This document shows positions 37,901-49,508 of a stretch of 64,000 nt of DNA, piece after piece. This DNA comes from Lepisosteus oculatus (taxonomy: Eukaryota > Chordata > Actinopteri > Semionotiformes > Lepisosteidae). A program made the position numbers and the translations under genes. The stretch is taken from contig NC_090718.1 of the NCBI RefSeq assembly GCF_040954835.1, positions 12,105,532-12,169,531 on the forward strand. Reading direction: 5' to 3'. The notes under the pieces were generated by a model. That model saw nothing but the letters and a program-made list of their open reading frames with translations, was not told the origin of the DNA and made no database searches. Position 1 is the stretch's first letter. Each line of letters starts with the position of its first letter.

Positions 37901-38679
37901 AGCTTTTAGATAATGGAGAAGGAGGCGCTGTGGCCCAGTGGTTATAACTGCTGCCGGTGTGAGTGTGTGTGTCTGTGCCCGCCGCGCTGCCGGGATAGGA
38001 GATAGAAGTGACATCATGACATCGCGGCCCCGTGATCCAGATGGAGGCTCCGTGTCCCCCCCCCCGCAGGCCTGTGTCAGGACGCCCTGCAGAAGGAACG
38101 CGATTCCCGGGAACAGCTGGAGCTGGAGAAGGAGGCCGCCATCGCTGAGCTCCAGGGCAAGATCGACGACATGGAGACCGGCTACGAGAAAATCCTGCAC
38201 GTGAGTCAGGGTCTGGGCAGGGGGCAGCGAGCGGCCCTGCTTCACTGTCCTTCTGATCGTCTGGCTCAGCTGCACGTCAAGAGCTGCCAGCCGTGTTTGG
38301 GACGAGCAAGACGGGGCGACGAGTGCAGGGCAGAAGCACCTTTAAATCCTTTCAGGTTGCAAAGTGCTCTGATCGTGTGGTTCTCTGCTTGTGATCCTTG
38401 AGCCGGTATGACTTCTGTGATCCGTTCTCTTCAGAGCAGGGCGTGTAGAGACGAAGGCCAGTGGGCACGGAAGGACTCTGGTCGGGATCTGATGCTTTTT
38501 GTTTTTAAACGGCAGTCTCACGCCGGTGTCGATCCTGCTCTCGTTGGCAGGGCTGTCTGGACTCCCTGCTGACGCGGCTGGCGGAGTCGCGGCGGCGCTG
38601 GCGGGACGAGAGCACCGCGCTGCACCTGCAGCACAAGGAGCGGCTCGCCGACTTCGGGCTCAACCCCCTCGACATCTAA
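34915..38679 (+). CDS. ccdc153: CCDC153 / DRC12 coiled-coil ciliary protein
   Basis: Gene span; six coding exons: 34915-34978, 36164-36229, 36954-37073, 37462-37554, 38070-38200 and 38551-38679 (603 nt, 200 aa plus stop). CCDC153 is the small coiled-coil protein also named dynein regulatory complex subunit 12, a component of the nexin link of motile cilia (established knowledge). The N terminus is a Lys/Gly-rich tail (MPPKKKGKGRG). It is followed by a largely helical, Glu/Arg/Gln-rich body containing SALDVAVLKGHLALRHEVA, LERELSKEREDKRDI and IDDMETGYEKILH, and a conserved end DFGLNPLDI. All introns are GT-AG. The gene is divergent from CBL, as in human. An upstream out-of-frame ATG at 34889 overlaps the leader. 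Human CCDC153 is about 210 aa, so the model is near full length. An X-box-like site lies 635 bases upstream of the ATG. Confidence 0.94.
35739..36006 (-). mobile_element. tRNA-headed SINE in CCDC153 intron 1
   Basis: The 3' end AGATAAGATCACTTTATT-like sequence is on the left, the tRNA-like head (GGATTTGAACCCGCAACC on plus) near 35,956-35,973. It is antisense to the gene. Confidence 0.87.
36164..36229 (+). CDS. ccdc153: CCDC153 exon 2
   Basis: The acceptor is TTCCCCTGTAG and the donor CTCG|GTGAGG, phase 1 both sides. It encodes DGLEEKYRRSALDVAVLKGHL, matching the family motif STLDVAVLQDHL in human. Confidence 0.94.
36373..36527. mobile_element. Diverged foldback element in CCDC153 intron 2
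   Basis: Same family as 39,518-39,684: AGGTTTCTTCCGGGCTGAAA and GGGGCCTTCTTCGG against AGACTCCAGAGCTGAAACG and CAGCACGGAATAAACC. The arms are more mutated and the loop holds a GAA run. Confidence 0.8.
36573..36780 (-). mobile_element. 5S-headed SINE, tail-side fragment in CCDC153 intron 2
   Basis: Starts AATAATTGCTTACACTTATA and runs to AGATGGGGATTAG, antisense to CCDC153. Confidence 0.87.
36954..37073 (+). CDS. ccdc153: CCDC153 exon 3 (coiled coil)
   Basis: The acceptor is CTGCCTGCCAG and the donor GCCG|GTGAGC, 120 nt in phase 1. It encodes ALRHEVARQSQ through KEREDKRDISA with heptad-like spacing. The acceptor follows a TG-rich microsatellite at 36914-36945. Confidence 0.94.
37462..37554 (+). 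CDS. ccdc153: CCDC153 exon 4 (coiled coil)
   Basis: The acceptor is TGTCCTGTCAG and the donor CTGG|GTAGGG, 93 nt in phase 1. It encodes DLTRQYKTMQTEL and VHQLEGEVSRLRKQL, aligned with human MTRQYQQLQE. Confidence 0.92.
37622..37910 (+). mobile_element. V-SINE/HE1-like repeat in CCDC153 intron 4
   Basis: Begins GGCGGCAGTGTGGCG and contains GTGTGGCGTTTGCATGTTCT, TGGTTTTCCTTCACCTTCC and AAAGGCATA. These are hallmark pieces of a common vertebrate tRNA-type SINE body. A second head-like piece (GGCGCTGTGGCCCAGTGGTT) follows at 37,926. Confidence 0.6.
38070..38200 (+). CDS. ccdc153: CCDC153 exon 5 (coiled coil)
   Basis: The acceptor is a C-run followed by GCAG and the donor CTGCAC|GTGAGT. The 131-nt exon ends in phase 0. 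It encodes LEKEAAIAELQGKIDDMETG and YEKILH, the most conserved block of the family. Confidence 0.94.
38551..38679 (+). CDS. ccdc153: CCDC153 exon 6 (C terminus)
   Basis: The acceptor is TCTCGTTGGCAG. The exon encodes GCLDSLLTRLAESRRRW through LADFGLNPLDI and a TAA stop at 38677-38679. The conserved FGLNPLD ending fixes the frame and stop. Confidence 0.95.
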   Translation, partial: GCLDSLLTRLAESRRRWRDESTALHLQHKERLADFGLNPLDI

Positions 38680-38825
38680 AACAATAACACCCCCCCACAA
38701 GCAGACACACCGGCTGGGAGCGCGGGAGGGGGAGACAGACCCTCACGGGACAATCCTGGGGACAGGAAGTGTGCCGGTGATGACACTGCAGCTGGACAGA
38801 ACTGTGCAGACCTGCATGTGGAGTA

Positions 38826-39304
38826 AAATAATAATAATAATTCCTTACACAGTATACAGTATAGCGCTTTTCTGGACACTCCACTCAAAGCACTATACAG
38901 GTAATGGGGACTCCCCTCCACCACCACCAGTGTGCAGCCCCACCTGGATGATGTGACGGCAGCCATAGTGCGCCAGAACACTCACCACACACCAGCTATC
39001 AGTGGGGAGGAGAACAGAGGGATGAAGCCAGTTCAGAGATGGGGATTATTAGGAGGCCATGATTGGTAAGGGCCAGGGGGTAGATTTGGCCAGGATACAA
39101 GTTTAACACCCCTACTCCGTTTGAGAAATGCCCTGTGATTTTTAATAATCATGGAGAGTCCGAAGGACGCCACCTTTTTTTTTACCATATAGTGTCCCCG
39201 TCACTGCACTAGAGCATTAGGACCCACAAAGACCGCAGGGTGAGCGCCCCCTACCGGCCTCACTAACATCTCTTCCAGCAGCAACCTTAGCTTTCCCAGG
39301 AGGA
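38826..39304 (-). mobile_element. ccdc153: 5S-headed SINE lacking its head, in CCDC153 3' flank
   Basis: It begins 147 bases after the CCDC153 stop with (AAT)n and ends at CCCAGGAGGA, just short of the 5S-like head. It is antisense to the gene and lies before the first AATAAA. Confidence 0.87.
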
Positions 39305-39410
39305 TAATTTCCTGCTGGTGGGGACTGAAGAGTATTTGCCCGCATGCTGTCATATGAGTTTAGGCACTTTTTCTGATCATAACTATCTGGTGCTCTGTGG
39401 AAAGGTTCTA

Positions 39411-39416
39411 AATAAA
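39411..39416 (+). terminator. ccdc153: Candidate polyadenylation signal of CCDC153
   Basis: AATAAA lies 732 bases after the stop and is followed by T-rich sequence. It is the first canonical signal I see downstream. If used, the 3' UTR contains a whole antisense SINE fragment (38,826-39,304). Confidence 0.45.
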
Positions 39417-39517
39417 GGCTTTTTTGATTCTCATTTTACTCTAGGTTTTTTACATATACTGTACATATGATAGTAGTTCAGGTGGGGAGCTGCGTCAGCA
39501 TGCGTAGGCTGCAAAAG

Positions 39518-39684
39518 AACAAGTAATAGGTTTACTCCAGGCTGAAAAGAGAAGAAAGAAAACAACTTTTCGGCCATGGAGCCTTCTTCAGGTGTGAAGA
39601 AGACCACACCGAAGAAGGCTCCACAGCCAAAACGTTGTCTTTTCTTTCTTCTCTTTTCAGCTTGGAATAAACCTATTACTTGTT
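39518..39684. mobile_element. Foldback element with ~80-bp inverted arms
   Basis: The 167-bp unit reads as a long hairpin. The left arm AACAAGTAATAGGTTTACTC pairs with the right arm ending GGAATAAACCTATTACTTGTT, and CCATGGAGCCTTCTTC pairs with GAAGAAGGCTCCACAG. Only a short loop of about ten bases is unpaired. A related copy is at 36,373-36,527. Confidence 0.85.
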
Positions 39685-40905
39685 GGTGTACATATGATTC
39701 TGTGGTTTATAGGAAATAAAGGACCTGATAACTGAGTTGAGTTGAGCTCTAATCCTTCATCACACCACAAGCATTCTGTTTTAGTGTTCATCCTGAAGCA
39801 GGCTTTTTTGCTGGTTGGGGAATTGCACAAACAACAGTTAGTAAACGAATTGGAATTGTAAGATGGCCTGTTCTTCTCCTAGTTTGGAAAACGTTCCTCC
39901 AAGAGCAGTGGAGGGTTAAAAGTTAAAACCTTTTACTGTCTAGGCCCTCCAGAGCTCATTTCCAGCTGGACCTTTGTCCCCTCAGACACTTTGTAATATC
40001 TCTGGAAGTAAACACAGCAGAGGCCTGCTTAAGATCTAGAGTTGAAGATAACCCCCTGGGCATTAAGTGTAAACCATCAGATTTCTTTTATGTCTTAAAA
40101 TAAATAGAACAGACCCCAGACAGAAATATACAGAAAAAAAAACAAAAGGTGGATTTTTCTTGTCTTCAAAGATCAGTTTTTCAAGCTGTGGCCTTTTCAG
40201 ACAGCTGGAAATAACTCGTAGTCATTGCCCTATGTGCCTACTATTTTTGACAAAAAATTGAGGCAAAAAGAAAAAAAACAACAACATACTTTTTAGTAAA
40301 TACAGGACCTGGAATTCCCCAGTAAATCTATACAAAAATATTAAATAAAAGTGCCCCTGCAGCCTGTGTTTCAGTTTTAACTTCATTCACAGTCACTATA
40401 CCACACAGATAGGATATAACAGCAGGATCAACCATGAAAAAAAATCTGTATCTTCCATTTTATTGTTATCCCTGGCGCCTTCCTCGGTCTTGGGGCTACA
40501 CGGTGCAATATTCTGCGGAATAAGAAACTACCAGCTTTCCCAATTAGCAGCATTATGGGGGAGAAATGAAACGGTGGGACTGCAATGCCACATATGTCCA
40601 CTAGAGGACACCCTCACCTCGCGGTCTGCTAGTAGTGGGCTCCGAGACTGAGCAACACACTTTCATGACGGCAGCAGTGTGTCCAACCCCGTCCCTAGGG
40701 GCGGTTTTGTCTGTAACTTTCTTAATTACACACACTCGTACTTGACTTGAGAACTCACACTTTAGGAGGGAGTATATATATTGCTTTACATCTTCTGTAC
40801 CATGAGTGTGACGATTGCTGAAAAGCATATGACTGTTGTGGCCAGAGATGACGTGTCTTTGTGCCTCATACCCTAGTACTAACATCAACAATAACAAAAA
40901 TATTT

Positions 40906-40911
40906 TTTATT
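40906..40911 (-). terminator. Candidate polyadenylation signal of the Ig receptor gene
   Basis: AATAAA on the minus strand, about 370 bases after the TAG stop. It sits in an A/T-rich run, so chance occurrence is possible. Confidence 0.35.
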
Positions 40912-41278
40912 TTACACAGTGCCTTTTGTCATACATTATGGCTTTGTACAGTAAAACCATCCACAGAAGAAGCTGGTGGGCACACACTAATGCAATGAAA
41001 TGTGCCATGGCTTTTGAAGCTAGGCCAATAGGCTTCTGGCATGAGCCAGTTCCTACCCCGATTCCCAGGTCCATGCCTGGAGAACATTCCTGGGAGAAAA
41101 AGACTCATTTTGTCTTTCCTGTATCATGCTTCCAACACTGCTACAGCAGGGAGATGGATTTCACCAAACGTCAGGAAAACACCCCCACACTGGGCCTTCA
41201 GAGTCTGTGACACTGAGACATTTTAATGCTTCAATGTGCCTTTTCTTGTCCGTTCAATAAGACGCCACCACCAGTGTC

Positions 41279-41451
41279 CTAATCCATGGGTACTTCCAGT
41301 CTGTTAGTGTTGGTCATCGTGCGCCCTGTGAGCTTTTCCGCCGACGGGTTCGGTGTCTGCGCTTCCTGATTCGGGCCTTTGGCTGGTCTCCTCAAGCTGG
41401 GATACATGGGCACGTAGATGCTCTCGCCTTGCAGGGCAGTGCTTTTCTCAT
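41279..41451 (-). CDS. Ig receptor exon 5 (cytoplasmic tail)
   Basis: The acceptor is GCCGATCCCTAG|ATGAG. Fifty-seven residues follow to a TAG stop at 41281-41279. The tail has only two tyrosines, both in ESIYVPMYPSL: YVPM fits YxxM and YPSL fits the YxxPhi sorting signal. The remainder is Pro/Asn/Thr-rich and ends NRLEVPMD. A further small exon between exons 4 and 5 cannot be excluded, although the phase fits directly. Confidence 0.8.
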
Positions 41452-44400
41452 CTAGGGATCGGCAACAGCCGCAAAACAAAAACAACGACAGTGTGTTACG
41501 ACACTGTGGCTCCTGCGCGGCCAACAGACATGAAATGTTCCTGGAGTTACCCGTCCAGCGAGCACCTCTCTCCCTCCCCAGAGCGATTACAAGTGCTCTG
41601 GCTTGCCTGTGCTCGTGTAACCGGGCTCAGTGCACTGAACATGGTCCAGATGTGACATCACCCCCATTGTGATGTCATACAAAACCTAGGTGGGGGGGGG
41701 GTGCCATTTCAGGACTTGAAAGTAGGAAAAGTCTAGGAACTTTGAAACTAGGCTTCAGAAAAGAGCAAGGGGGAAATTTACAGTGAGCAATGAATCAGAC
41801 TGCAAAACCTGGCAGGACGCCAGCTGTCTTCCAAAGAGCCAGATTGAGCAGTGGCCTACAATATGATGAGTACTAAATCGCGTTTAACACTCCACCGAGG
41901 GAGAGCTTTTCTGGAGATCATCATATATCACATTTTTAAAACAGGTCTCATTTTGACAATAAAGCAGAAGAGACTTGCAATGTACATTTGCCTTTGGCAG
42001 AGCAAAACAAACATCTCATATAATTAAGATTGAAAGGTCTCTCAGCAGATACACAAGGGAGTTCCTGGCTTGCTTGCTGATGTTTGGTGTGTTCTGTGGC
42101 TCTTTCTGGAGTTTGTTTTAGCATCTTGAGTTCTCATGAAGCAGCTCCACCCCAAGGTGTTTGTTCACTGTGATCATGTCGAGGTGAGGGGAGCTCAGTT
42201 CTAGAAAGAGTAAGATCTGGCTGAAATCCTATCACACACCTCCCCATCAGAAGGACAGGAGACACAGGACCTACCGGTGTGAGATACAGGCCTGCGCTTG
42301 ATAAAGAAGATGGCCTTGGCCGATACAATGAGGAGAACCAGGACAGCAACAGGAATAGACACCAGCATTATCAGCTTCTTGCTCCCTTTATCACACATAG
42401 GGAATTCTGTTGATGAAGAGAAAGAAAAGAAGCCAGCCCTGTTAACGATTAAGAGTAAAAATGAATAGTAAGTTTTCTTTCAGAGTGAAAAGGGTAATCA
42501 TTACGTATCTACACTGCTTTTCTGTGACTAGAAACAACATGTGCGTTTACTGTGCTATCCCACTGTCCAAAAGGCATTTTGCATTGGTGAGATGAGCAGT
42601 GATTTCATCCGCTCAGTTTAATCACAACAATTTGCAAAACCCATGGCAACTTAAGACAGTAAAAAAATAGATCCCTTAGCAATCTGTAAGTATTTCCTGG
42701 CTCTAGCCCTGCGTGTTACCCCAGGGGTATCAGCTGCCCACGCAGAAAGGTTAACGTTTCGGTGCCTGCGCTCTGACTGCCCACCTTGTAACCTGAACTG
42801 TGCCTCTTTCCTGCTGACCGCATTGCTGACCACACAGGTGTACACCCCGCAGTGGGATGTGTCCAGGCCCACGATGCTCAGGTTCTGACCGTGAAGAAGT
42901 GGCCTCCCGTCTCGGTACCAGGAGATGTTCGGGCTGGTCCCTCGGGAGGCTGAGCAAGAGATGTGAAGGCTGCCTCCCTCTGAGGCTCTGCAGGTGAGGT
43001 CAGGCTCCAGTGAGGAGTCCTGGGTGCGATTGGGGCTCTGACAGCTGAGCTGGGGCGTGGCGACAGGCACTGGGGTAGAGGGCACAGCTCATTCTCACAA
43101 GTGTAACAAACCCAGGACCTCAGTCACACGAGCACCACAGTGATAATACTCAGTCTCACAAGTTCACAAGTGTAACAGACCCAGGACCTCTGTCACACAA
43201 GCACCACAGTGATAATACTCAGTCTCAGAAGAGTAACAAACCCAGGACCTCTGTCACACATGCACAACAGTGATAATACTCAGTCTCAGAAGAGTAACAA
43301 ACCCAGGACCTCTTTCACACAAGCACCACAGTGATAATACTCAGTCTCACAAGTGTAAGAAACCCAGAACCTCTGTCACACAAGCACCACAGTGATAATT
43401 CTAACTCTCACAAGTGTAACAAACCCAGGACCTCTGTCACACAAGCACCACGGTGATAACATTCACTCTCACAAGTGTAACAAACCCAGGACCTCAGTCA
43501 CACAGGCACCACAGTGATAATACTGCAGACTGCTCGCAATTAGGCTCATTTAATCTGCTACTCCACTGCTGTCTCCCCAACATGAGAAAAAGGCAGTGAC
43601 TCTTAGGGGCTCTGGAATTGCCCAGTCTATAATTTCTCTAGCTTTCATATGTGTACGTGAAGAGTATTCACGAGAATTAACTTCCTTTTGCTTGCTGTTT
43701 CTGTAATTTCCATCTTAATGCAAATTACAGACAGATATTAATATTAAGTAGTTTGACACTATTAGAAAGGACCAGCTTGAGCACTGTGCATAGTTGATGA
43801 CAGCAGCCAGGACCAGCTGTTTTGCCTGTATTAGGGCTCAACAATGTGGTATAGCTGTGCTTCAACCAGTGAAACAGGCTTAACCTTGATCTTGGAATGT
43901 TCTCCTTTCAGGTCTGTGGTATTTTTATGAGCAAACAGAAGATGGTATGATTCATGGGATGTATGAAAATTAGATTTAGAGAGAAACACCCTCTAGGTTT
44001 ATAGTGGCATTTTAAGACCATGGCAGTTGCTGTTTTGGGTTAAATGATTAATTAGCTCTTGCCCTTTTTTATTAAAAAAAGGCGGTATGATACAGCATGA
44101 GATCATTAATATTCATACCCATAATTAGAGAGGGAGAAAGTTGTGTACCTTCCACGATCAGAGTGAAGTTTTTGACCTTCACATTGCCTCCCGAGTCGGT
44201 GATCTGGACGATGTAGAGTCCTGTGTCCTGCTGGCTCAGGTTGCTGATCCAGAGGAAAGTGTCGGCGTACCGGATGCGCTCCTTGTACTGCGAGACGGTG
44301 TGCTGTCGCGGGGCCGGCCCGTCGTCCCGGGGGTTGTAGTCCGCGATCCGGAGCTGGGCCGTGCCTTTCTTCACCTTCCACGTCACGGACCCCAGGTGCT

Positions 44401-47400
44401 GCCCGGGGGCGCCCGCGTCCGCCGTCAGATTGACCGCCTCTCCCTCCTGGGCGTACACCGGACCAGTGTCAGCCTCCGCCCCCAGCAGCGCCATGCAGAC
44501 TGCCTCCCCCACCACACAAATAAAACACTGATATCATCCAGTCGGTCAAGCAGTCAATCTTGAATCTTGAATGACAGCAGCAAGAACAATCGGCATAGAA
44601 TAACATAAATTTAAAAGCACAAAGAAGCACAATAGGGAAATTATAAGCCACAGATAACAACGGTATACAGCATTTCCAGTGTATAAGTAGCCCACATGTT
44701 TTCCATATGCAGCCTGTATACAGTATATAAACAACATATAAGATCAGATCGCTTTATTGGCCATATACAATTACTTGCATTAGGAATTTGTCTTTTCGGA
44801 GACCCCAGCTTGCTCTCCATGAGACACACAGACAGTGAGAGAAGCCTGGGGTCAGAGCGCAGGGTCAGCCATTTATAAAGTGTCCCTGGAGCAGTGGGGG
44901 TTAAGGGCCTTGGTCGGGGGCCCAACAGAGCAGAATTCCCCTGCCAGCCGTGGGATTTGAACCAGCAGCCACAGGTGCAGATCCTTAGCCACAGTGCCAC
45001 CGCTCCGCCCAAATGGATGAAAGTACATGGCTTGTAAATGTATGAACATCTCTACATACTACACTCGGGCTGGGCAGGACTTGAACCGCACGCTCGGAAA
45101 GACAACAATCGGTTGCCATCAAGATCTCACACAATATTTAGACTTTGGCGAATCTGAATGTGACCATCCAGTGGAAAAAAGTGCACTTTGCACCCAATCA
45201 GTCCTCAAACCCTGCAAACGTGATCCTTGGTTTCACAGGTTCCCCCACTGCCAGGAATGGGGGGGGGGCACAGACAGGGGTTGGTTATCTCCTGCACGTG
45301 CAGTCGGAGCACATTCTAGCCCTGCAAGGGGGCCACACAATACTAGCCTGCTTCTAATCTGTCGATGCGAGCGTCACGAATCGCACTCGCGCGTGTAAGC
45401 GCTCCCACATTCCCACGAGCTCTTCTCTCGCCAAACGTTCACGCACCAGTCTTCTCAGCACTATTTAAACCCTCACTAGTCTTCCTTTCCTTACTCACGA
45501 TTGAGGTCTCCTCCCTGAGCTCCGTATTCGTACGTTCCCTACCCGCAAAACTAGTAATTAGAATCCCGGCATTTCGACTCAACGCTTCCCTTCGACGACG
45601 TCTTCGCTTCCCGATTTAGAACCGACGGATTCTCGGCGCCTTCCCGGATTTTGACCCCAGCACTAGTACTCGACCACGTCTTCGCCTCCCCTCTCTACTT
45701 CCTAATCTGAAGAGCCTCGCATAGGATCCCAATCCACCGAAGTCCGGTCCTCCCTGACAGAGAGTCCCAAACAAACAGACATGGACTCTTTCAATGTGTC
45801 CAATCTGGGCCCACACACGCTCGGCACCCCTGTACAGAGCTGGACATGGATGATGTGTTAGGGTGTGGATGGATTTTTAGCTCTGGTGTTTACTTTGCAG
45901 CTGAGAGAAGAGCATTCTGACAAGGTTTGAGAGCCCAAGCAGCATCTTATTAAGTCAGACTAGAATTGTCCACGGTGCATGTACTTCCTGTCATTTGACC
46001 TCTGCATTTGTAAAGAAATCAATCATTGATAACTGATCCCATGATTGACAATACTGATATTTCCAAGTTGGAATATGTTGGGGGGAGTTTTCGACACTCT
46101 TGAAATAGCAGAGAAAATCTCCCACATCTTCAGTACTTTCTGAGTCAAGTGCTGTGCGGTACCAGGATGATTAAATTCACTAAAAACACTCGAACACCTG
46201 TGCCTAACGCCCCTTTGGTGTGTTTTTAAGCAGAGAGCCTTTCCATTGACCATAAATTTATAGAGCAGCCTAGTAAAAAACAAATCGTTTTATTTTAGTT
46301 CACAGAAATGATGATACAATTAAGCAACGTGTTTGAATCGCCACAGAAATGAAGTCAGTTTGCTCTTTGGTGAATGCAGGTGGTAAATCATTGGTTCTAC
46401 AGGAAAACCACAGAACTAAGATACTGACAAGAAACTGGGTAGAATCCACAGTCAGAGAACCTCTTACCGTAACAGCAGGGGAAAGTCAAAACTTTCATTC
46501 CAAATACTAACATTAAATAGTAACGAATTTACTCTTCAACACAGGAGGACTTCCCTGCTTTACACTGAGCCTTCAGCTTGTGATCATCATCACCGTTTCC
46601 TACTGTATGTGCCAGGCCATTCTCCCACTGCCTGCTGGTTTAGACTGCACTTTGCTCACTTTCACCTTGTTCAAACAGATGGAGGAACAGATGGATGGAG
46701 AGATGGAGGGATGATGGAAAGATGAAAGGATGCAGGAATGGAGGGATGTGTGGATGAGTGGAAAGAGGGACAGCAGGACGGAGGGATGGAGGAAAGGGTG
46801 GATGGAGAAAGGGATGGAGGGACACTGGGCGATGATCATGTGTTTTCATGGTCTAACAATCAGCTGTCTGGCTGCTACAAGAAGCTCATGTATCTAAAAA
46901 TTCACCTGCCGTGTGAAAGAAATTCATTTGAAAGTGCCACAAAAGCTAAGGATCTTTATCACTTCTTGAAAGCTGTAGCATTCACGTAGCGACCTCTATG
47001 ATAAAAACATGTTTATGATATAATTTCATTCATACAAATATCAATCTTGTGAAGTCCTTTCTACCTCTCACCAAATTAAGCAAACAAAGTGTTTTTTTTC
47101 CCCCCAACAACTTTGCTTATATATAGGAATAGGACTGAGAATCCTCTACTCACAAAAACAGATCACAAGAACACGTCCGGAATTGGCCATTTTTTGCACA
47201 ATCCATTTTGCGTCAGACAAGCAGTTCAAGCAGGGCAGCGTCGTTGAGAGCAAACGGAAATCTCAAATCACAAATAGCTCAGACACTCATCGCAACTGTT
47301 TCTTGCTGACATGGGCCCAGATTAAAGTCTATGCCCACCCACTAACTGCAGGTTACAAACCTTTGAGCAGAAACGTTTATCTTCTGCTCATGAGAAACGC

Positions 47401-49457
47401 GGGCAAAGGCTAGGTTTGTCTTGTGTTGCTGACAAGTAGGTTGGGGTTTTGATTTGATCTGAGTCCAGTTTTGTTAGCGGGGCAGACATTTCCTCCTGAC
47501 TTAGTGCAACTGTACGCCTGTGCAACTGGCGTACTTAGTGACTTAGTGCAACTGTTGTTTCGTACAACAGGCCCTGGGGAAAACAATAAAGGTGCATAAT
47601 CCAACTGGCAAAATCACACAGTCAGCTGCGTTTTTTTTAGGTTTTTCTAGATTTTAATAAAACACAAAACCACTTTGCCCCTGTGGTTTGAGTGGACCAG
47701 GGTGTGGAGAGTAAAGTGACTCAGGACGGCCAGGCAGGACGACACGAAACACAGTCAAAAAGCTCGATCAGAGTTTCGTTTCCTGGCGAAAACAACTTGC
47801 ACAGCCGCGGTGTCGACGTTTTCAGTGTCATGATTTATTTTGTCATCTTTCAGGGCGCTTCAGTGCCCTGCTCCTCTTTCTGAAGGTTTTCTGCAAAGCG
47901 ACACACTTCAGTTTCCCCTGATCAAAGATGGCGCCTCCCCAGCAAAAACACGACAAAGTGGTCTGTGTGCAAGTGACCTCCACAAAGTGATTTCTGAGCT
48001 CTTTCTCCCCCATTCTATTTCCTATCTTTTGTCTGAGAAAGCAGAAGCTGAGGTCGTGATGTGGAAAAATTTTAAAAGCAAGCTGTTGAAAACAAAGACA
48101 AGATGTTGTGTGTGCATTTTATTTTTGTTACGAATCTCTGTCACAGTCTTATTCTGACCTTCTCTGGAAAAACACGTACGTACAAAACAGACTATGGGGT
48201 TGGGGGAGGGTACTGGGGACCTGCAACAGACGTATTCAATATCCAGGAAGATAATGACAAAGCCAACCAAACAAACTATTTGGGTCCTCAAGGGACATGT
48301 AGAAATTAGGAGTGTAGATGTTTAGGACTGAAACCTGGATGCACTCTACACAAAGGGTTGTGGGGGGCTGGAGCAAGCTGCTGTTGAAGCTGATTGGTCT
48401 ACAACAAACCAAATGGCTCCTTTTTCATTTGTAACCATTTTTGCTCCGTTATGTTCAAGGCCAGACAGCGTTTCCCAAAATTATGCATTCTTCCACGTCT
48501 TCTTCTTTGGAGTGTCTTCCTGCTGCACTCGTTACAGCCCTGATCTAGCTCCCAGCAGAGAATGAAGACGTACCTCTGCTGTGGCCTTCACACAGCCCAC
48601 CCATGTCAGTAAGAGGGAGGGCAGCTGTACTCACTGCAGGGCGCTAATGCAAACCACATCCAAAAAGAAAAACAAAGCCCTGAATCTCACACTCTCACCG
48701 TTTTGCTATTTAGGGAATACAGACATATGAGCTCCAAACATCACAGAAAACGCAAGAGTTTGCCTGATTTAAAAACGACAAACTAAGGCCAGAAGAACGA
48801 AATAAAAGTTTTGAAGGCATTACCTTGAACGACCTTTGTAAAAAATACAACATAGTTACACACATGCGTATGAGGACAGAAACACACACTTGTGCTGGGG
48901 AGTAACTGATCAAAAGCTGACATCTCACTCAGAAAACTGCAACTGTGATTCCTACTTTAATTAATTGTGGGGGTGGATTAAATTTTTTGTATCAAAAATA
49001 ATAAACATCTTGGTGTATTTTCTCCTAAACGACCTGCACCTGAGTAACCATGTGGAGAAATCGACTACGCTTGTAGTAAATTAGTACATATAATTTACAT
49101 TTATATAATTTACCAAATTACATTACATGAAATTTTACATTAAACACAGGCAGTTGCATTCACAGTGTTAGCAGCTTTTCAGTGGTTAGATAGCCCAAAA
49201 CTAATTACAGGAACTTAAGAATATAAGCTTACTTGTGAGTTTACCTTAAATATCAAATTAAATACCTGGTATCTCTGGATACTAAGCAGGTCAGGTCCAA
49301 GTACAATTATACATCTGAGGTTTGAGGATGTGCAGTGTGGAAATATAGTACCTGAGAACAAGGCCTGTCACCTCTTGAGAAGTTACTAACTGTAATTACA
49401 CTGAATTCATGGTCAAGTAGCTTCTGATTATTGAAAGTAGAATCCCTATTACTACTG

Positions 49458-49508
<51 letters not shown>

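Larger units (their letters stand above)
38680..41278. other. Intergenic space between CCDC153 and the Ig receptor gene
   Basis: The two genes converge here. It holds the headless SINE, the foldback element and both candidate polyadenylation signals. The stretch 39,700-40,890 shows nothing recognisable. Confidence 0.8.

Noticed and set aside
37748-38275. 175-codon open frame on minus
   Set aside because: Antisense of CCDC153 exon 5 and the neighbouring SINE-like repeat; the sense frame matches CCDC153.
43083-43525. CRISPR-like array
   Set aside because: The 61-bp unit repeats in full with no unique spacers, and the genome is vertebrate; it is a minisatellite.
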